Positions 1 through 11,898 of a stretch of 64,000 bases of DNA are shown one piece after another; the first letter of the stretch is position 1; the number at the start of each line of letters is the position of its first letter. The translations under genes and the position numbers were made by a program. Below the pieces are notes generated by a model. That model searched no databases. It saw only the letters and a program-made list of their open reading frames with translations, and was not told the DNA's origin. Where the stretch lies: positions 1,201,836 through 1,265,835 of the forward strand of contig JAACJM010000006.1 in NCBI GenBank assembly GCA_013368315.1, written 5' to 3'. This stretch comes from Tetrapyrgos nigripes. Taxonomy: Eukaryota > Basidiomycota > Agaricomycetes > Agaricales > Campanellaceae.

Positions 1-169
1 CTTATCCGGATCATGTGTTCCCTGATATTTCATCCACCTCTGTCCGACAATGGGAAGATTTCCTTATCACCTCGTATTTTTATCTCGTCCGTTATCTCTC
101 CTTGACGCGCAGAACGGCCCTAGTCAACAGCAGAGACGACGAAGACCGTTCTAACGGCCGCCGGGTACG

Positions 170-3100
170 ATGTCGCGAGCAGCGGCAGGAAGGAAGCGCA
201 TGCGTAAGCAGGCGGTGCCGCCTTCTCCAACGCCCAGTACAAGCACAGATGCTCAGGGAGTCTCGCCTGGCTCGTTGAGTATATCCTTCATAGTCGGAAA
301 GCCCCGTGTTAAGAAGGAGGAGAAGGGGAAGGAAAGTGACAGTGCCCAACAACAGCAAGGCCTTGACCAAGACGCGTCTTTCCAATCGAACACGTCGACT
401 ACAGGGTTGTCCACGCACTCTTCTGGCTCTGGCTCAGGTTCAGGTTCCGGCTCCGGTTCTCTTTCACAGCATGGCTCTGGTCCCAGAGCTCCAGAGTCAT
501 TTGTATTCCCTACATCGCGCTCTAGAGCGCGTCCACCTCCTGGCGCTACTCCTAATTCTGTCGGTGTCAAGCTCACGTTGAGGGGAAAGAAGTCAGGAGC
601 CGACCAAAAGGGAAAAGGCAGAGTGCAGGACGATGAACCAGGTCACATCGTGGATGGGAGATTGAGACCGCCAAAGCTCACTGTTGTCACAACACCTTCG
701 TCTCGGGCTGCTTCTCATTCTTCGGGGTCGGGGTCGGTTATTTCCTCCGTCAGTCCATTGTCACCGTCGTCTGCAGTTGTGGAACCATCTACATCCACCA
801 CGCCCACTTCTAATCTCCGCCCACGTTCTGCAGTATCTGCGCCTGTACATATACCAGCACAGCTCGGGACATCCACTCTCGACGATGCACCTTCATCCTC
901 AATCACTGCTCCCACATCCTTACCCACACCTTCTTCCATTTCCCCTCCAACCTCTTCAACCTCCTCATTTCCATCATCCCAATCTCCACGGTCTGCCCCA
1001 GCTCCCTTCGTCTTTCCAACATCACGTTCTCGTGGTCATCCAAATGGACCGTCATTACCTGTTAAATTTCGAGAAGCGCGTCAAGCAGCTAGAGCTAGGC
1101 GAGCTTCTGATACTTCTGGTTCATCTAGTCAGAGAACGGATAACGGTGACCCAGACGCGGCAAATATACCAGGACCTTCTTCTGGTCTTCCAGACCCTCA
1201 CCCTCATCTAAATGCTACATCAGGTACGAGGGAAAGGGCACGACCATGGACGGGGACTGCACCCAAGTGGATGGCTATTCCCTTGAATACGCTCGCTAGA
1301 AGGCGGAAAGGTTCTTTCGGATCCGGGGAGGATAAAGCCAAAAGGAAAGAGAGAGTAAATCCTCCTCCCGTGATTATAGAAGACGATACCAACGGCGGTG
1401 TCGAATCCGTCGTTGTTGACATTAGCCATGACCATGATTATGAAGACGTACACTCACAAAGGTCACCTTCATTCTCATCTCATCCCCATCCTCTCTATGA
1501 CAGTACCCAATCTCTGACCTTACCTTCGGGCTCTCACCAACAAGATCCTTCTCCTTCACCTATTTCTCCTCATGTCTCCTCATCTCATTCTCAAGTGTCG
1601 GAGTGGACACAGCTTTCTAATGGGACGTATACGACACTCTCACCAGAGGATTCATACAGCCAGGTTGGAAGGGATAAAAATAGGGATAGGGATAGAGTTA
1701 GTTTGCAATTGGCTGCGAGAGATTGGTTTTGGGAGAGCACTAGGGCTGGGTTTATCAATGGGTTTGGGTACGAGTATGTGGACGAGGATGCTGACAATGA
1801 TGGTGATGGAGGAATACATCAAGGGCAAGGAGGTCCAAATAGGCACTCGTTCTCTCGTCGTCAGAATCTTCATCAAGGATGCTCTGACGATGATGATCGG
1901 GATGATGGTGACTTTCATGGGACGGATGAGGAGGGCCAAACTGCGCTTGAAAGAGGATTGGCAAGATTCAAGGGTATGGAGAGGATGCTGAAGTTAAAGA
2001 TGGAGGGCGTGGAAGGGCGTAAAGAGTATGGAGAGGATTACAGGGAATGGGATGAGTTTGACTACAACTATGAAGATGTCGATGCGGGCAGAGGCGGCAG
2101 ACAGCTGGTTCATGCTCCAGAGCAATCCCAACGGAGAGTGGGTGCGTACCCTTTCGATGTATATGATGCAACGTTACTAGACAGGTGAGTTATACCCTCT
2201 GTTTCTCTTGTGTATCTCGTGTTTCTGACGCATATATGCGTATCTTCAGCGATCAACACACCCATAACTTGTTCAGAAAACTGATCCAGCACGTTCTCTC
2301 CACCTCTTCTCAATCGCCCTCGACACCTTTATCGCATAACTCTCATACTACACCTACGGCGACTTCTCCAGCAAATTCTTCACCGAAAAAACCATCCCCA
2401 ACAGCACCTTCACTGCCAATGCCTTTATCAACCTCTTCCTCATCCCTTCTCTCTCCTGCGAACACAGTCTCGACGCCATCACCATCAACATTTCACCCTA
2501 CTCCTTCTATCGTCCTCGGTCCACCACTCCCCTCTCCTTCGTTCCAAAATTTCGGTCATCACCCACCTTCATCTGTGCTTGACCTTGGATGTGGCCCCCA
2601 TGGACTGTGGGCACGAGAAGCTGCGACTGCTTGGGGTGGGTTTGGCACGAGGGTTATTGGTATGGATTTGGATTTGGATTTAGAGTCGACGAGCTCCAGT
2701 GATGATGGTGACAATAACGATGAGAAAGGCTCTCCATCGGCTGATCAAGTGGAGAAAGGTATGCCTGAGAAGGTTAAACTGCACTTGACGACTACCATAG
2801 CAGAGAATGCCAGCGATGAGATAGACTCGTCCTTGAGAGTTGTTGGTGGTGTTATACAAGGGTCAAGCGGTGTTAGTCCCATTAGTGGGAACAATGTCGC
2901 CAGTGACACTGGAGATATTAGAGCAGACGGGAAAGGCGAAGCGGATCCCGAGTCACCGACAACTCGTTCAAAGCCGTTGGAATTTGTCAAAGGAAATTTG
3001 TGAGTTTATTTCCTTCTATGCACCTAGGTTTGAGGATCTCAATGCCCATTGTCATGCAGTTTAACATCACCGTTACCTTTCCCATCTGCTTCTTTTGACC

Positions 3101-5032
3101 TGGTTCGCATGGCCAACCTCACATATGCTATTCCTGACTACAAATGGGAGTCACTGCTCAAAGAAGTCTGTCGAGTGTTGACAGTGGGAGGAAGACTTGA
3201 GGTCGTGGATGATCATGTATTCTTTGCCTACGGGGAGCTCAGGCATATCGATGACAACCGTGACGCTGGAGAGGGATCCGGAGATAGACGAACAGCCTCG
3301 ACGTCCCCCGAGATAGACGACCGTAGTTCTTACTATCTTCGTCATTCTTTTGCATCGTCACAATTTTCCAATTTCACCTTGACCGGTACCTCGGCAGATC
3401 CAGGTTCTTCCTCACCGTCCTCGCCTCCTGGCGCCCATGACGGTTCTAAACCTGCCACATCCCCTGACTACGAACAATTTCACCAGCAGCAGCAGCTTGA
3501 AGCCCTCTATCAATTTCGTTACCGTCAGCAGTCATGGAAAAATCGTCAAACGACAGCTCAATCTCTCGAGTCCTTATTCGAGCATTTGATGAATTTCAAA
3601 TATGGAATACATCTCTGTCCAAGCGAGTTTCTCGAAGACTTGATGGAGCGTGTCATGGGCTGTGCGAAAGAGCTAGGGTCCTGGCATTTTCTGCTAACGA
3701 GGCCTGAGGTCGAGAATGACAGGCAAGAGGAGCAGAAGGTTGAGTCGGGTGTTGGAACCTCACAGCATCATCAGCTAAAGAGCAAACGTCAGAAGAAGGA
3801 GAAAGGACCGTCGCCAGCTGCAGCTATCGCATCAGATTTCAGGTCTCGGTCCATGGCAGCATTAATTGCCAGTTTAGGACTGCCAGATCAACAAGTTACG
3901 GATGATAGCAATGGTGCTTCCAGCGAGGATGATGACGACGACTCCAACAACATTTTCAAAAACTCTCCAGGACTAATGCTCTGGCCCAACAAGCTGCTAC
4001 CTATGTCACAGAGCGAACTCGAGGCCAGCGTGCTGAAGCATTGTAGAACCTTACTGGCATGCAGTGAGGAGCTTCAACAGTACGCTGGAGAGTTGGCGGT
4101 GATGACGTCTCGGTTTGAAAGAGAGGAGTTTCGGAAGAGAAACAAGGTCAAGTCTAGAAATGGACAAGACGACGGCAGTGATTTGGACTCTGATGAAGAG
4201 AAGGAATTGGAGCACGATGTGAGGTTGAGAGCGGAGGCAGAAGTGAAGGAAGCTCTAGAAGAGTACCGAAGCTTTTTACACGAACGGTTCAACCCTCCAC
4301 GTCCATCCTTGCTTCTTGCACCAAAGTCCACCTTGCATGATGTCCCTCTTGACAATGACCTTGACAATGATCTACATTCCATTGAAATGCTTCAAGACAA
4401 GACTGAGGATTTACAAGCACCTCCCTACCCAGAACACGCATTTTCTCCAATTACACTAGGACCTTCTGTTGTAACTCCTACACAGGCCGACTTCTCTCAT
4501 CACTCAAGAACAGCCTCCATTGACACTATCACTAGCGTGTCCAGCGACGCCAGGTCTGCCATGTGGGACTACCAGTCGTGAGTTCTTTCTTTTCATTTTC
4601 ATGGCCGTATTCAACTTTACTCATTATGATCATCAATACCCCAACAGCGAACTCCAAGACCACATCTCTTGGTCCTCTGAAGAAGTCAATGAGGACCCGC
4701 CTATATCTCTCGTCTCGCCTGATACTCCTCGAGCTCGTTTTCTGCGAGATCTGGATGCGGACGACCACGCGCAGAGTCCGAACATGCATGTGCATGCTAG
4801 CGCTAGCGCTCGATTTGATTCAGGCTACGTTTCCCCGGATTCGTCTGGACCCCAGACTCGGGCTGCGTCCCCTGATTCGCCTAGGCGTGTGGATTCCGAT
4901 AGGGAGGGTACAAGTAGAGGGTTGTTTGGTGACAGGCAAGAGGACGAACCTGTGTTAGTGAGGACGATACATGTTTATGAAGGTGTAAAGCTGGACGGGA
5001 GTGTTCTGGCGATGGTTTCCAGTGCGATTTGA
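170..5032 (+). CDS. Large SAM-dependent methyltransferase-domain protein
   Basis: Four exons, 170-2184, 2250-2999, 3060-4577 and 4648-5032, join in frame through GT-AG introns of 60-70 nt to give 1,555 aa. The first ~670 residues are Ser/Pro/Thr-rich and probably disordered, with repeated FVFPTSRSR motifs. The class I methyltransferase fold starts near residue 780 with motif I (SVLDLGCGPHG, followed by an acidic GMDLDLD strand). It resumes near residue 925-985 with PFPSASFDLVRMANL and a post-motif segment (LLKEVCRVLTVGGRLEVVDDH). About 120 residues of low-complexity sequence sit between the two halves, an unusual insertion. The C-terminus is acidic and charged. The family is generic small-molecule or protein methyltransferase; the substrate cannot be told. 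The ATG at 170 is the first in frame. The 3' end faces the F-box gene, with 184 bp between stop codons. Confidence 0.85.
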
Positions 5033-5216
5033 TTGACTTATTTTTCATCTATCTAGTATCCCTCGTTCTTTTGTAGTACTTTGATCTAGCTGTCTGTATC
5101 TAGTGACTATTCACATACCATGTACCAGTAATACCCACATGCTTGCTGTATTCTACTAATCGTACTTCCACTCGTTTGACAGTAAACTCTCAGCTTATGG
5201 CTACCCGAGAGATAGG

Positions 5217-6459
5217 TCACCTTTTACATTCTCTACCTCCAACAAAAACCACCAACCAACTGTCCTTCTTTTCCTCTCCAGCATCCGAGTCACCGTTTGA
5301 TAACAAAATGAGCTCTAGGCACCAACGTCCTGTCACTTTAGACCGACTAGACTGAGGCAAAGAACGATCCGATATGGTTATGCTCAGAGCCTGCCATTCC
5401 TCTGGCAGTCTCAAGCTGACCACACCGCGAGGCTGGGACTGCAAGAATGATAGTGCAGACCGTAATGGTGAAGGTAGAAACGCCGCGGCTGTGCTGTCCG
5501 TCAACGTCTGACCAACCCGCGTGTTCGACGGGAAACACACTGTACACTGAAAACGTATCGAGGGGCAGACGTCAACGTCGATAAAATGGACCTTCGTCAC
5601 CAAGGGAAAAGCGGTAGATAGGACATGGAAAGAAGGAAATAGGGTGAGATTGGTGAGATGGAGGGTCAGGGTGGTGATTTGATGCACGAATTGGCCCATA
5701 TCACTCAGTCTCGATGAGCTGGTTGAAGAGGAAAAGAATTGACTCCAAGCTGCAGACCCGATAGTCTGGTCGGTCAGACCTCTCAATTCCAAGGATCTGG
5801 CATTGGGGAAGAACATAGGCGTGAGGAATGGTAAAATTGGTTTCAACCACTCTTTGGTACAACTTGTGGAATAGGTACCGTAAAGACGGAGTAGTGATCT
5901 GGTAAGGCGGCAGTTGAGGCTTTGGTGAAGTGTTATTTGCTTAACGGAATGGGAAAAGGTACACAGAGGATGGGAGAGAAGGGCGAGAAGGGTCTGCGTC
6001 CTTCGGGAGAGGTTTGGAGAAGGAAAATCAATGTCGGTGAAGGTGAGGCTGTAGAAGAGGTGGGAGCGACTTGGGTAGAGGAATGATTCAGAGACCAGGC
6101 TACACGTCAGGAGCGTAGACGGCGAATCGTGTAGGAAGGAGATCGTGTGCGCGACTAGTTCAGCAGGAAGCTGAAGCTGGGCGTAACACTATGTGAATCA
6201 AAAAGTAGACCTTGTAAAAACTCTGTGGACGTACTTGAGTTTTAAGATCAGTTTCCCGTGCTTGCACGCCTATACAGAGCCCATGAGTTGCATTGGCTTT
6301 GACTTTGCGACTTCTACTTTTCCACCAGCCAAGCGGCGGTATTCCATCCTCTGACGATGAGAGTGTCAAAGACTGGTAGTGTCTTCGGGCAATTGCCTCG
6401 CTTTCCGATGCGAGATGCTCGAGTCTTGGTTGATAACCCCTGTTGAGCGCGATAGACAT
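5217..6459 (-). CDS. F-box-like protein
   Basis: Two exons on minus: 6459-6235 and 6176-5217, separated by a 58-nt GTACGT...CAG intron in phase 0, giving about 394 aa. Exon 2 opens with LQLPAELVAHTISFLHDSP and continues CSLVSESFLYPSRSHLFYSL, the typical F-box-like start of agaricomycete proteins (LPxEL..xIxxFLHDxP..LxxCSLVSxxF). It is followed by a leucine-rich region (LRSLxFLQSQP-type strands) that ends in GGRECKR. Proteins with this domain usually act as substrate receptors of SCF ubiquitin ligases; the target is unknown. The first exon (about 75 residues, from MSIALNRGYQ) has no recognisable domain, so the true start could lie at the F-box or in another exon. The gene converges on the methyltransferase gene. 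Confidence 0.7.
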
Positions 6460-6779
6460 GCTGTAAAATGGGAGACAGATGAAACGAGGCGTACCTCGTG
6501 TTATTCTAGATGCAAGGCTCCAAACTTTTTCACATTTGCTGAGTATTATACATGAAACTTTAACGCCATACATGCAGGACTCTGATCGATGTTAGGGTCA
6601 TTGACAAGCTTGAGATATTTGAGGCTTACTGGTATGGTCCCATATTATTACCACTGTGATAAAGCCAAAAGGTCCTGGAGGACGTCGTGCACGTCGAGGT
6701 CACAGGTAAAGGGAGGGATGGTGCACGTGTTCGTCTCTTTGTTTTCATCTTGCTTTCGTCTTCCTGCTCAGTACCGTTG
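6460..6779. other. Intergenic, upstream of the F-box gene
   Basis: No gene is supported here. The reading frame of F-box exon 1 stays open upstream to 6573 with another ATG, so this stretch probably holds its promoter and 5' UTR. Confidence 0.4.
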
Positions 6780-6996
6780 AACCTCTGAGATTTGAGTCGT
6801 CGTCTCGAGCTAGCCGCTGCAGCGAGACTGCGGGATTGGCTACTATCATCTTCTTCCAATCTTCTTCAGAGAATCTTGGCCCGGGTTAGCCCTGGCTGCC
6901 ACGGGGGGACATGTTATGTCGAGTGCAGAGATGAAACCGGCATTTGGGGTTGAAGAAGTGAGGAGGAGTGTTATAAGGAGCTGCTTTCAGACGTAA
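6780..6996. pseudogene. Chimeric fragment: C2H2 exon piece joined to EngB 3' end
   Basis: 6780-6905 closely matches part of the C2H2 exon of NPEPN copy 2 (24150-24262; the SRRRLKS-encoding stretch, in antisense here). 6918-6996 matches the last ~25 codons of the EngB GTPase at 44284, read on plus. The same C2H2-to-EngB junction occurs at 15165-15275. This is therefore a relic of the amplified unit lying 8 kb outside the main array, not a gene. Confidence 0.75.
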
Positions 6997-7783
6997 CTAA
7001 CTGGCTCCTGGTACGAGTTACTACAAGCTATAGTCATTGCACTCAGTACTGTAATCTCGCTGCAGAAAACTTTTTGCTCTTACGCAAAATCCCTGACGCG
7101 CCCAGGCATAGCATGGCCTATTTAAGTGTTGTAGAAGGCAATCCCCTAGCCAAAATCACTTCTACACCCATCGTCTGATGACGTCCCCAACAAACTCCCC
7201 TCTGCCACGTAGACGAAGACGACCGCTACGTTTTACTACCTCTGCCGAAAGATGGATGAGCATACAGCCCATCTTTGTTGAAACAGCCTATGATGCGAGC
7301 CATATAGTCGTGCATCTGACAGAAGGGTTTTTATAGACAGAAACAGTCATTTTTTGATGCAGAAGATGGAGAGAAGGGTTCATGAACTCGACAGTGGAAT
7401 GGGTCGGCAGTGTGAGACTGCTACTAGTAGTAGTGCAGGCTTGACTGTTGGGTGTTAGAATATTGACCAAGAAGAGCGGGGTACATGCGGAACACTTATT
7501 TCAAGTGTTTACAGTTTGAGAGTGATACTGTATACAGTCAGGCAGAACGCGTCGTCGCGACGAAAAGGACGACAAAAATTTTTACAGACCACCTGACTTC
7601 GGCTGCTGATCCGAGTCGGCATCTCAACTGAATAGACCTGTGAGTAATTACAAGTAAATTACAAGAGAGGAATGCATCCTCGGCGACCTGGAAGATTGCT
7701 TCAAGCAGCAAGCATATCTGGACACTGTAAACAAAACGTGTAGCTCTCCCATGAATCTCTAGAACCACCGTACAATCCAGCAA
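6997..7783. other. Intergenic, no gene recognised
   Basis: The first ~100 bp still resembles sequence upstream of the pirin copies (CGCAAAATCCCTGACGCG compared with CGCGAAATCGCTGACGCG near 15300), so the relic unit extends a little further. The rest, up to the P450 stop codon, shows no coding signal. Confidence 0.5.
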
Positions 7784-9785
7784 CTAGCCCCTCGCCTGTG
7801 TCGCCACGACATTCAAATGTTGACACTTCCACAGAGGGATAAAGATTTCTCTGAATTTTATGTAGTCGTCGTCCCTGTTCGCGAGTAATGTCTGAGTCTG
7901 GCGGCAGTTTCCAACGCAAGGAAGACTCTGTACTCACTTTCCACCGATAATATCCATATCGAGCTTCCGGAACATGTTGCCAAGGACTAAGTAGAGCTCA
8001 GCCCATGCAAGGCTGCAGAGGAAAGAAGAAGAAGGAAAAGAAACTGTCAACCCCGAGCCTGCCAATTCTGGATACGATAGCAGATAAACGTACTTCAAGC
8101 CAAGGCTAGCAGCGGAGCATCCGGGTCAATCAGCCGTGAGTTCAGGTACATCCTCACGTCGAAAAAAACTCACCATAACCTTGTCCCCCTCGAAAACGGT
8201 ACCAAATATCGGGACTCTAAGTCCCTAGCACCGGGTTCTAGCCACCGCTCGGGCGAGAACTCCGATGGATTTGGGAATCCGTCTGGATTTTGATGAAGAA
8301 ACACGCAGCTCGTTGCCACAATCGTCTTGAGATGAGGCTTGTATGTAAGTTTGAGCTCGGACTCGTCCAGAACTGAAAACTCACCTCCGACGGAACATCA
8401 CACCCACCGATCTTCGCGTCTCCTGGACCAACTACTCGAGGAAGTGGACTTACGACTCCGAAGGAGCATCGGAGGGACTCTTTGATGAATGCAGTCTAAC
8501 GATGTTCGCGCCCTTGAATCAGCTCATCTTTGGATGATAGGAGTAAAGAGCCCACCAGATATGGTAACTTCTCCAATCTCGCATATCCAAATCCACCGTT
8601 CAGATTCCCATCCGGCCATGCTTCTCTCAGCTCCTCAATAAGTCTCTTCCCAATCTCCGGTTTCGTGAGGGCGGCATTAATACCAACTATACAGGCATTT
8701 GCCACAGTGTCCGACCCAGCACCGATCAAGGTGAATGCCTCCTCCACCAACGACTCGTCCGAGATCCCTTGATGTGCGAGGAGATAATGAAAAACCGTCT
8801 GATGTTCCGGCTCTTGATCTCCTCCATTCGAGTTTGTTCGGCACTTTTCAATCTGCCTTCGAAACTCTGCCTTCTGCTCCTCAGCTACCGCAAACCCAGG
8901 AATAAGTCTGACCATCAGCGACCACGAAATCAGGAAGGGTAGCTGCATGAGGAACGGGAAGTGCTTTTGGATCCATAACGACTCGACGGTGCCTCTTAAG
9001 GCGAGAGGAATCGGGTGCATAAAACCTGGATAGTCGATCGTTTTGATGGACGTCGCGAAGCAGTACGAGGTGATGATATCCATCGTAAGGGAGCGCAGGG
9101 CGAAAGTCATGTTTACGGACTTCTCCGAACTGGACTGGGAGAGTATCTGGAAGAGGAATTGATCTACCTGCTCGTTGGAATGTATTAGAGCCTAGACAGA
9201 ACTGATAGCCTGAAACCCGGAATGAAACGCACCAGATCCTGAATTAGCCCCTCAAGCTTGAGAATCGAGCGTCTAGAAAACAGCGGGTTTATTACCGCGC
9301 GACGTTCCCTGGCTTTCGCAAGGTCCGTAAGAGTAAAAGAGTTCCCTGCGAGTCCAAATGCTCCGTACAGTGCGCTGTGGGATTTGGTGAAGGTCGCTCC
9401 GTGGGTGTAGATGTCGTGGTATGCTTCCGGGGTTGAAAAGTGCAACTAGATACAACCAGGAAATTCGATTTACTCGTGTACCATATGTAAGGTGGATAAG
9501 GGTTACCTTATTGGGGCCGATACGAACGACGGGACCTAGATACGTTGTGACAATGTGTTCGTTGGACAGAGTGGAACAAAGCGTACCATATATATTGTGC
9601 AACCAATGTAAGTGTTCCAGAAACTTCCCGTTCTGGATGATATCGTAGTATGCTTGATAGAATGTAGATACAGCAGCAAGCCTTGGACCAGGAAACTTTC
9701 TGAGGGGGTGAAAGAAGATTCGGTATACGGAAATAGAGAGAGCAGATAGGAACAAGGCTTGGAAGAGAAATGCGAGGAAGGGCAT
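7784..9785 (-). CDS. Cytochrome P450 monooxygenase
   Basis: Nine exons on minus: 9785-9587, 9535-9507, 9445-9233, 9191-8556, 8495-8385, 8325-8174, 8105-8094, 8012-7938 and 7874-7784. They keep frame throughout and give 505 aa, the usual length for a microsomal P450. An N-terminal membrane anchor (FLAFLFQALFLSALSISVY) leads into the proline-rich hinge FFHPLRKFPGPRL. The I-helix oxygen-binding motif is AGSDT, the K-helix ExxR is ESLR, and the PERF-type segment reads FSPERW. The heme loop FSRGTRLCLG is assembled across the 12-nt exon 7, so gene finders may miss the cysteine ligand. It resembles fungal trichodiene-oxygenase-like P450s by its opening (FHPLRKFPGPRLAAVSTFYQ), which is family-level similarity only. 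Substrate and pathway are unknown; no terpene synthase or other biosynthetic core enzyme lies nearby. Confidence 0.92.
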
Positions 9786-10847
9786 CGTGTCTCTTTGTCA
9801 AGTGTGTTGTATAGGTATGCCGTCTCCTTGAGTAGTTATCGTTGAGCTCCTGGCAGGATTTGATGAATTCTACCGATACCAGAGTCGAATCAGATGACAG
9901 GGTTTTATGAATTGCAGGAGTGAGAAGGGGATCGCAGTCTTCCTGGAACTTTAAGTTGAATTGTAGGAGCAAGATAGTGTTCAGCTGATAACCAAGGTAT
10001 CTAAACTTCGAACGGGATGACAGAATCAGACATGATGAGGAGCATGCCTGTCCTTCAATCCAAAATCCACCAAGCGCGGATCAGCCCTATCAAAAAGTTC
10101 CAGACTACATATATACACACGTAGTGTAGAACATGTATATATCGTCAGTCTGGTTAACGAGACTACAAGCTGAGCATGGATACGCATGACTAGATTACGG
10201 ACTCCAACTTCCCGAATGCAGGCTTTCCATTCTCACCTGTAGGTCTGTAATTGGAGGCGCCACATGTAGAAAGACCAGGCGGAATCCATTCTACGTCCTT
10301 GTGATCGGTAGTGCGCGTCATCTCACACAAAGTGAAATAGCAGAATAACTGGAGAGGGCCGGCAATACGGACGGAGGGCTACGAAGCAAGCTCTCGACAT
10401 GAACAATACCAAAACTGCCAATCTCGACACCAAATGGTTGCTATGTCTGAACCAGAAAAGCTGCTGGCCCAGCTCTACCCTTGACATCTGCTTCTACCAG
10501 CCAACAACAGCACCAGTAGGCCGCGATAGTGTCCTCCAAGCAACGAAACGAGACGATATCACGTCTATCACCACCTTTTCTTAGTCCCCCTCTCGTGTCT
10601 AGCAGTCGGTAATTTTTTTCTGACTGTATGTCCACTATCTGTTTTCTATGCTAACAAGCTTGAATCTTAAGATTCATGACATTCAAAAATCAGCTGGAAT
10701 AAGTAAGCTAATCGTGTACAGCGTTTACGCTTCCCTGTAAGACTTTTACGAACATCTAAAATAATCAACGTTGGTCATAGCCTGAACTAAAAAATTAGTC
10801 AGAATAATAGACCATCAGAAGAATTGAAGCCGACTAACCTGCATGTC
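9786..10847. other. Intergenic, no gene recognised
   Basis: This is the upstream region of the P450 and downstream region of the secreted-protein gene. Short open frames here have no recognisable motif or splice pattern. Confidence 0.5.
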
Positions 10848-11369
10848 TCAGTGCGTGCAGAACCAGGCACAAGCAAGCTTGGCCGCTGCCAATACGATAG
10901 TAGAGGGCAAATTGGGCGCTCCTGTCAACCGTCCGAGGTCATCGAAAATCAAACAAGCGCTGCAATCAAATGCCCGGGCTTCCAAGCCCACGTCGGTCGA
11001 GTTTCCACTACCTATGATCTCGGCAAGACGCTGCTCGCGCGCAATGTCAACCACATCTTTATGTGTCATGTCCGTGCCGTTCACAGAGACAAGTGCCGTA
11101 GTGGAAGCAGTGCCAAAATCAGTGTTGCAATCGCTCACACAGTCGGTACCGCCCTCTGAGCCACTATAAGAGTCTTCGCACCAGCGTACGCAGTCATCGT
11201 GCGCTGTACCGGCGATTTTTTGAACAGGAATTGTGACCATTGTGCCGTGGACCATCCAGGTTGTATTGACTAGTGAAGCACTGTCCACCACTGAGTTGTC
11301 GGCCTGGTTAGACATCATGCCCTTGACGGCAGCTGCAAAGGCCAAGATTGAGACCACAGAAAACTTCAT
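10848..11369 (-). CDS. Small secreted cysteine-rich protein
   Basis: A single exon encodes 173 aa. The first ~17 residues (MKFSVVSILAFAAAVKG) are a clear signal peptide, so the mature protein is probably secreted. Eight cysteines are arranged C-x3-C-x12-C-x3-C, then C-x2-C and finally C-x3-C near the C-terminus. This is not the hydrophobin pattern, which has two CC doublets. A possible processing site, LEAR, precedes AFDCSACLIF, and the tail from there is a hydrophobic ~45-residue peptide with four of the cysteines. Two or more N-x-S/T sequons are present (VNTTW, VNGTD, GNSTD). I do not recognise the family. Such small secreted proteins in fungi are often effector-like or involved in defence, but nothing here shows a function. 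Confidence 0.75.
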   Translation of the reverse strand: MKFSVVSILAFAAAVKGMMSNQADNSVVDSASLVNTTWMVHGTMVTIPVQKIAGTAHDDCVRWCEDSYSGSEGGTDCVSDCNTDFGTASTTALVSVNGTDMTHKDVVDIAREQRLAEIIGSGNSTDVGLEARAFDCSACLIFDDLGRLTGAPNLPSTIVLAAAKLACAWFCTH

Positions 11370-11610
11370 TGTTGACTAATTTAAAAGGATGCATTAGAAA
11401 GGTTATGCTTCAAGTTTCTCGAAGAAAAGAGACATGCATACCAAGGGTTGTGATAAGCAAAAGGAATCCCGAATTCGGTTGTCCTAACAAGCTCAAAGAC
11501 GAGACAAGTCGTTCTGGACAAGAGATTCTGGACTCCCAGCCATTTTATATGTATGTTATTGAACAAATAATGCCTCAAAACAACAAAAAAAATCAAAGGT
11601 ATATTCCACG

Positions 11611-11711
11611 AAAAGTACGCATAAGAAATTTCATAAAACAAATACAACAGTTGTTGGAACTGTAACTGGAGCCACTTTGATGATGTTACCTGTAGTTGCA
11701 AAAATGCCGTG
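11611..11711. repeat. Direct repeat A, copy 1
   Basis: About 100 bp, from AAGTACGCATAAGAAATTTC to TTGCAAAAATGCCGTG, recurs almost unchanged at 11798-11898, 187 bp downstream. It lies in non-coding sequence and is probably part of a mobile-element relic. Confidence 0.8.
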
Positions 11712-11795
11712 GAAAGCGGTCAGTTCACTTGTTGGCTCGCGTAGTAGTGCTCTCAGGTTTATTCGGAGCCTTTTAGGCCTGTTTTACGACCACTC
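11709..11795. repeat. Dispersed repeat B, copy 1
   Basis: About 85 bp (GTGGAAAGCGGTCAGTTCAC to CTGTTTTACGACCACT) recurs at 13462-13546 with only a couple of differences. It abuts direct repeat A on both sides, suggesting a composite or nested insertion. Confidence 0.8.
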
Positions 11796-11797
11796 AG

Positions 11798-11898
11798 AAG
11801 TACGCATAAGGAATTTCATAAAACAAATACAACAGTTGTTGGAACTGTAACTGGAACCACTTTGATGATGTTACCTGTAGTTGCAAAAATGCCGTGAA
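11798..11898. repeat. Direct repeat A, copy 2
   Basis: Second copy of the ~100-bp repeat at 11611, with two or three substitutions. Repeat B fills the gap between the two copies. Confidence 0.8.

Noticed and set aside
253..576. Minus-strand open frame inside the methyltransferase gene
   Set aside because: It is antisense to a Ser-rich low-complexity exon and owes its Glu-Pro repeats to that composition. The plus-strand gene is well supported by domain and splice sites.
7538..7783. Open frames downstream of the first P450
   Set aside because: They are out-of-frame continuations past the TAG at 7784-7786. The P450 ends naturally there after a full-length domain.
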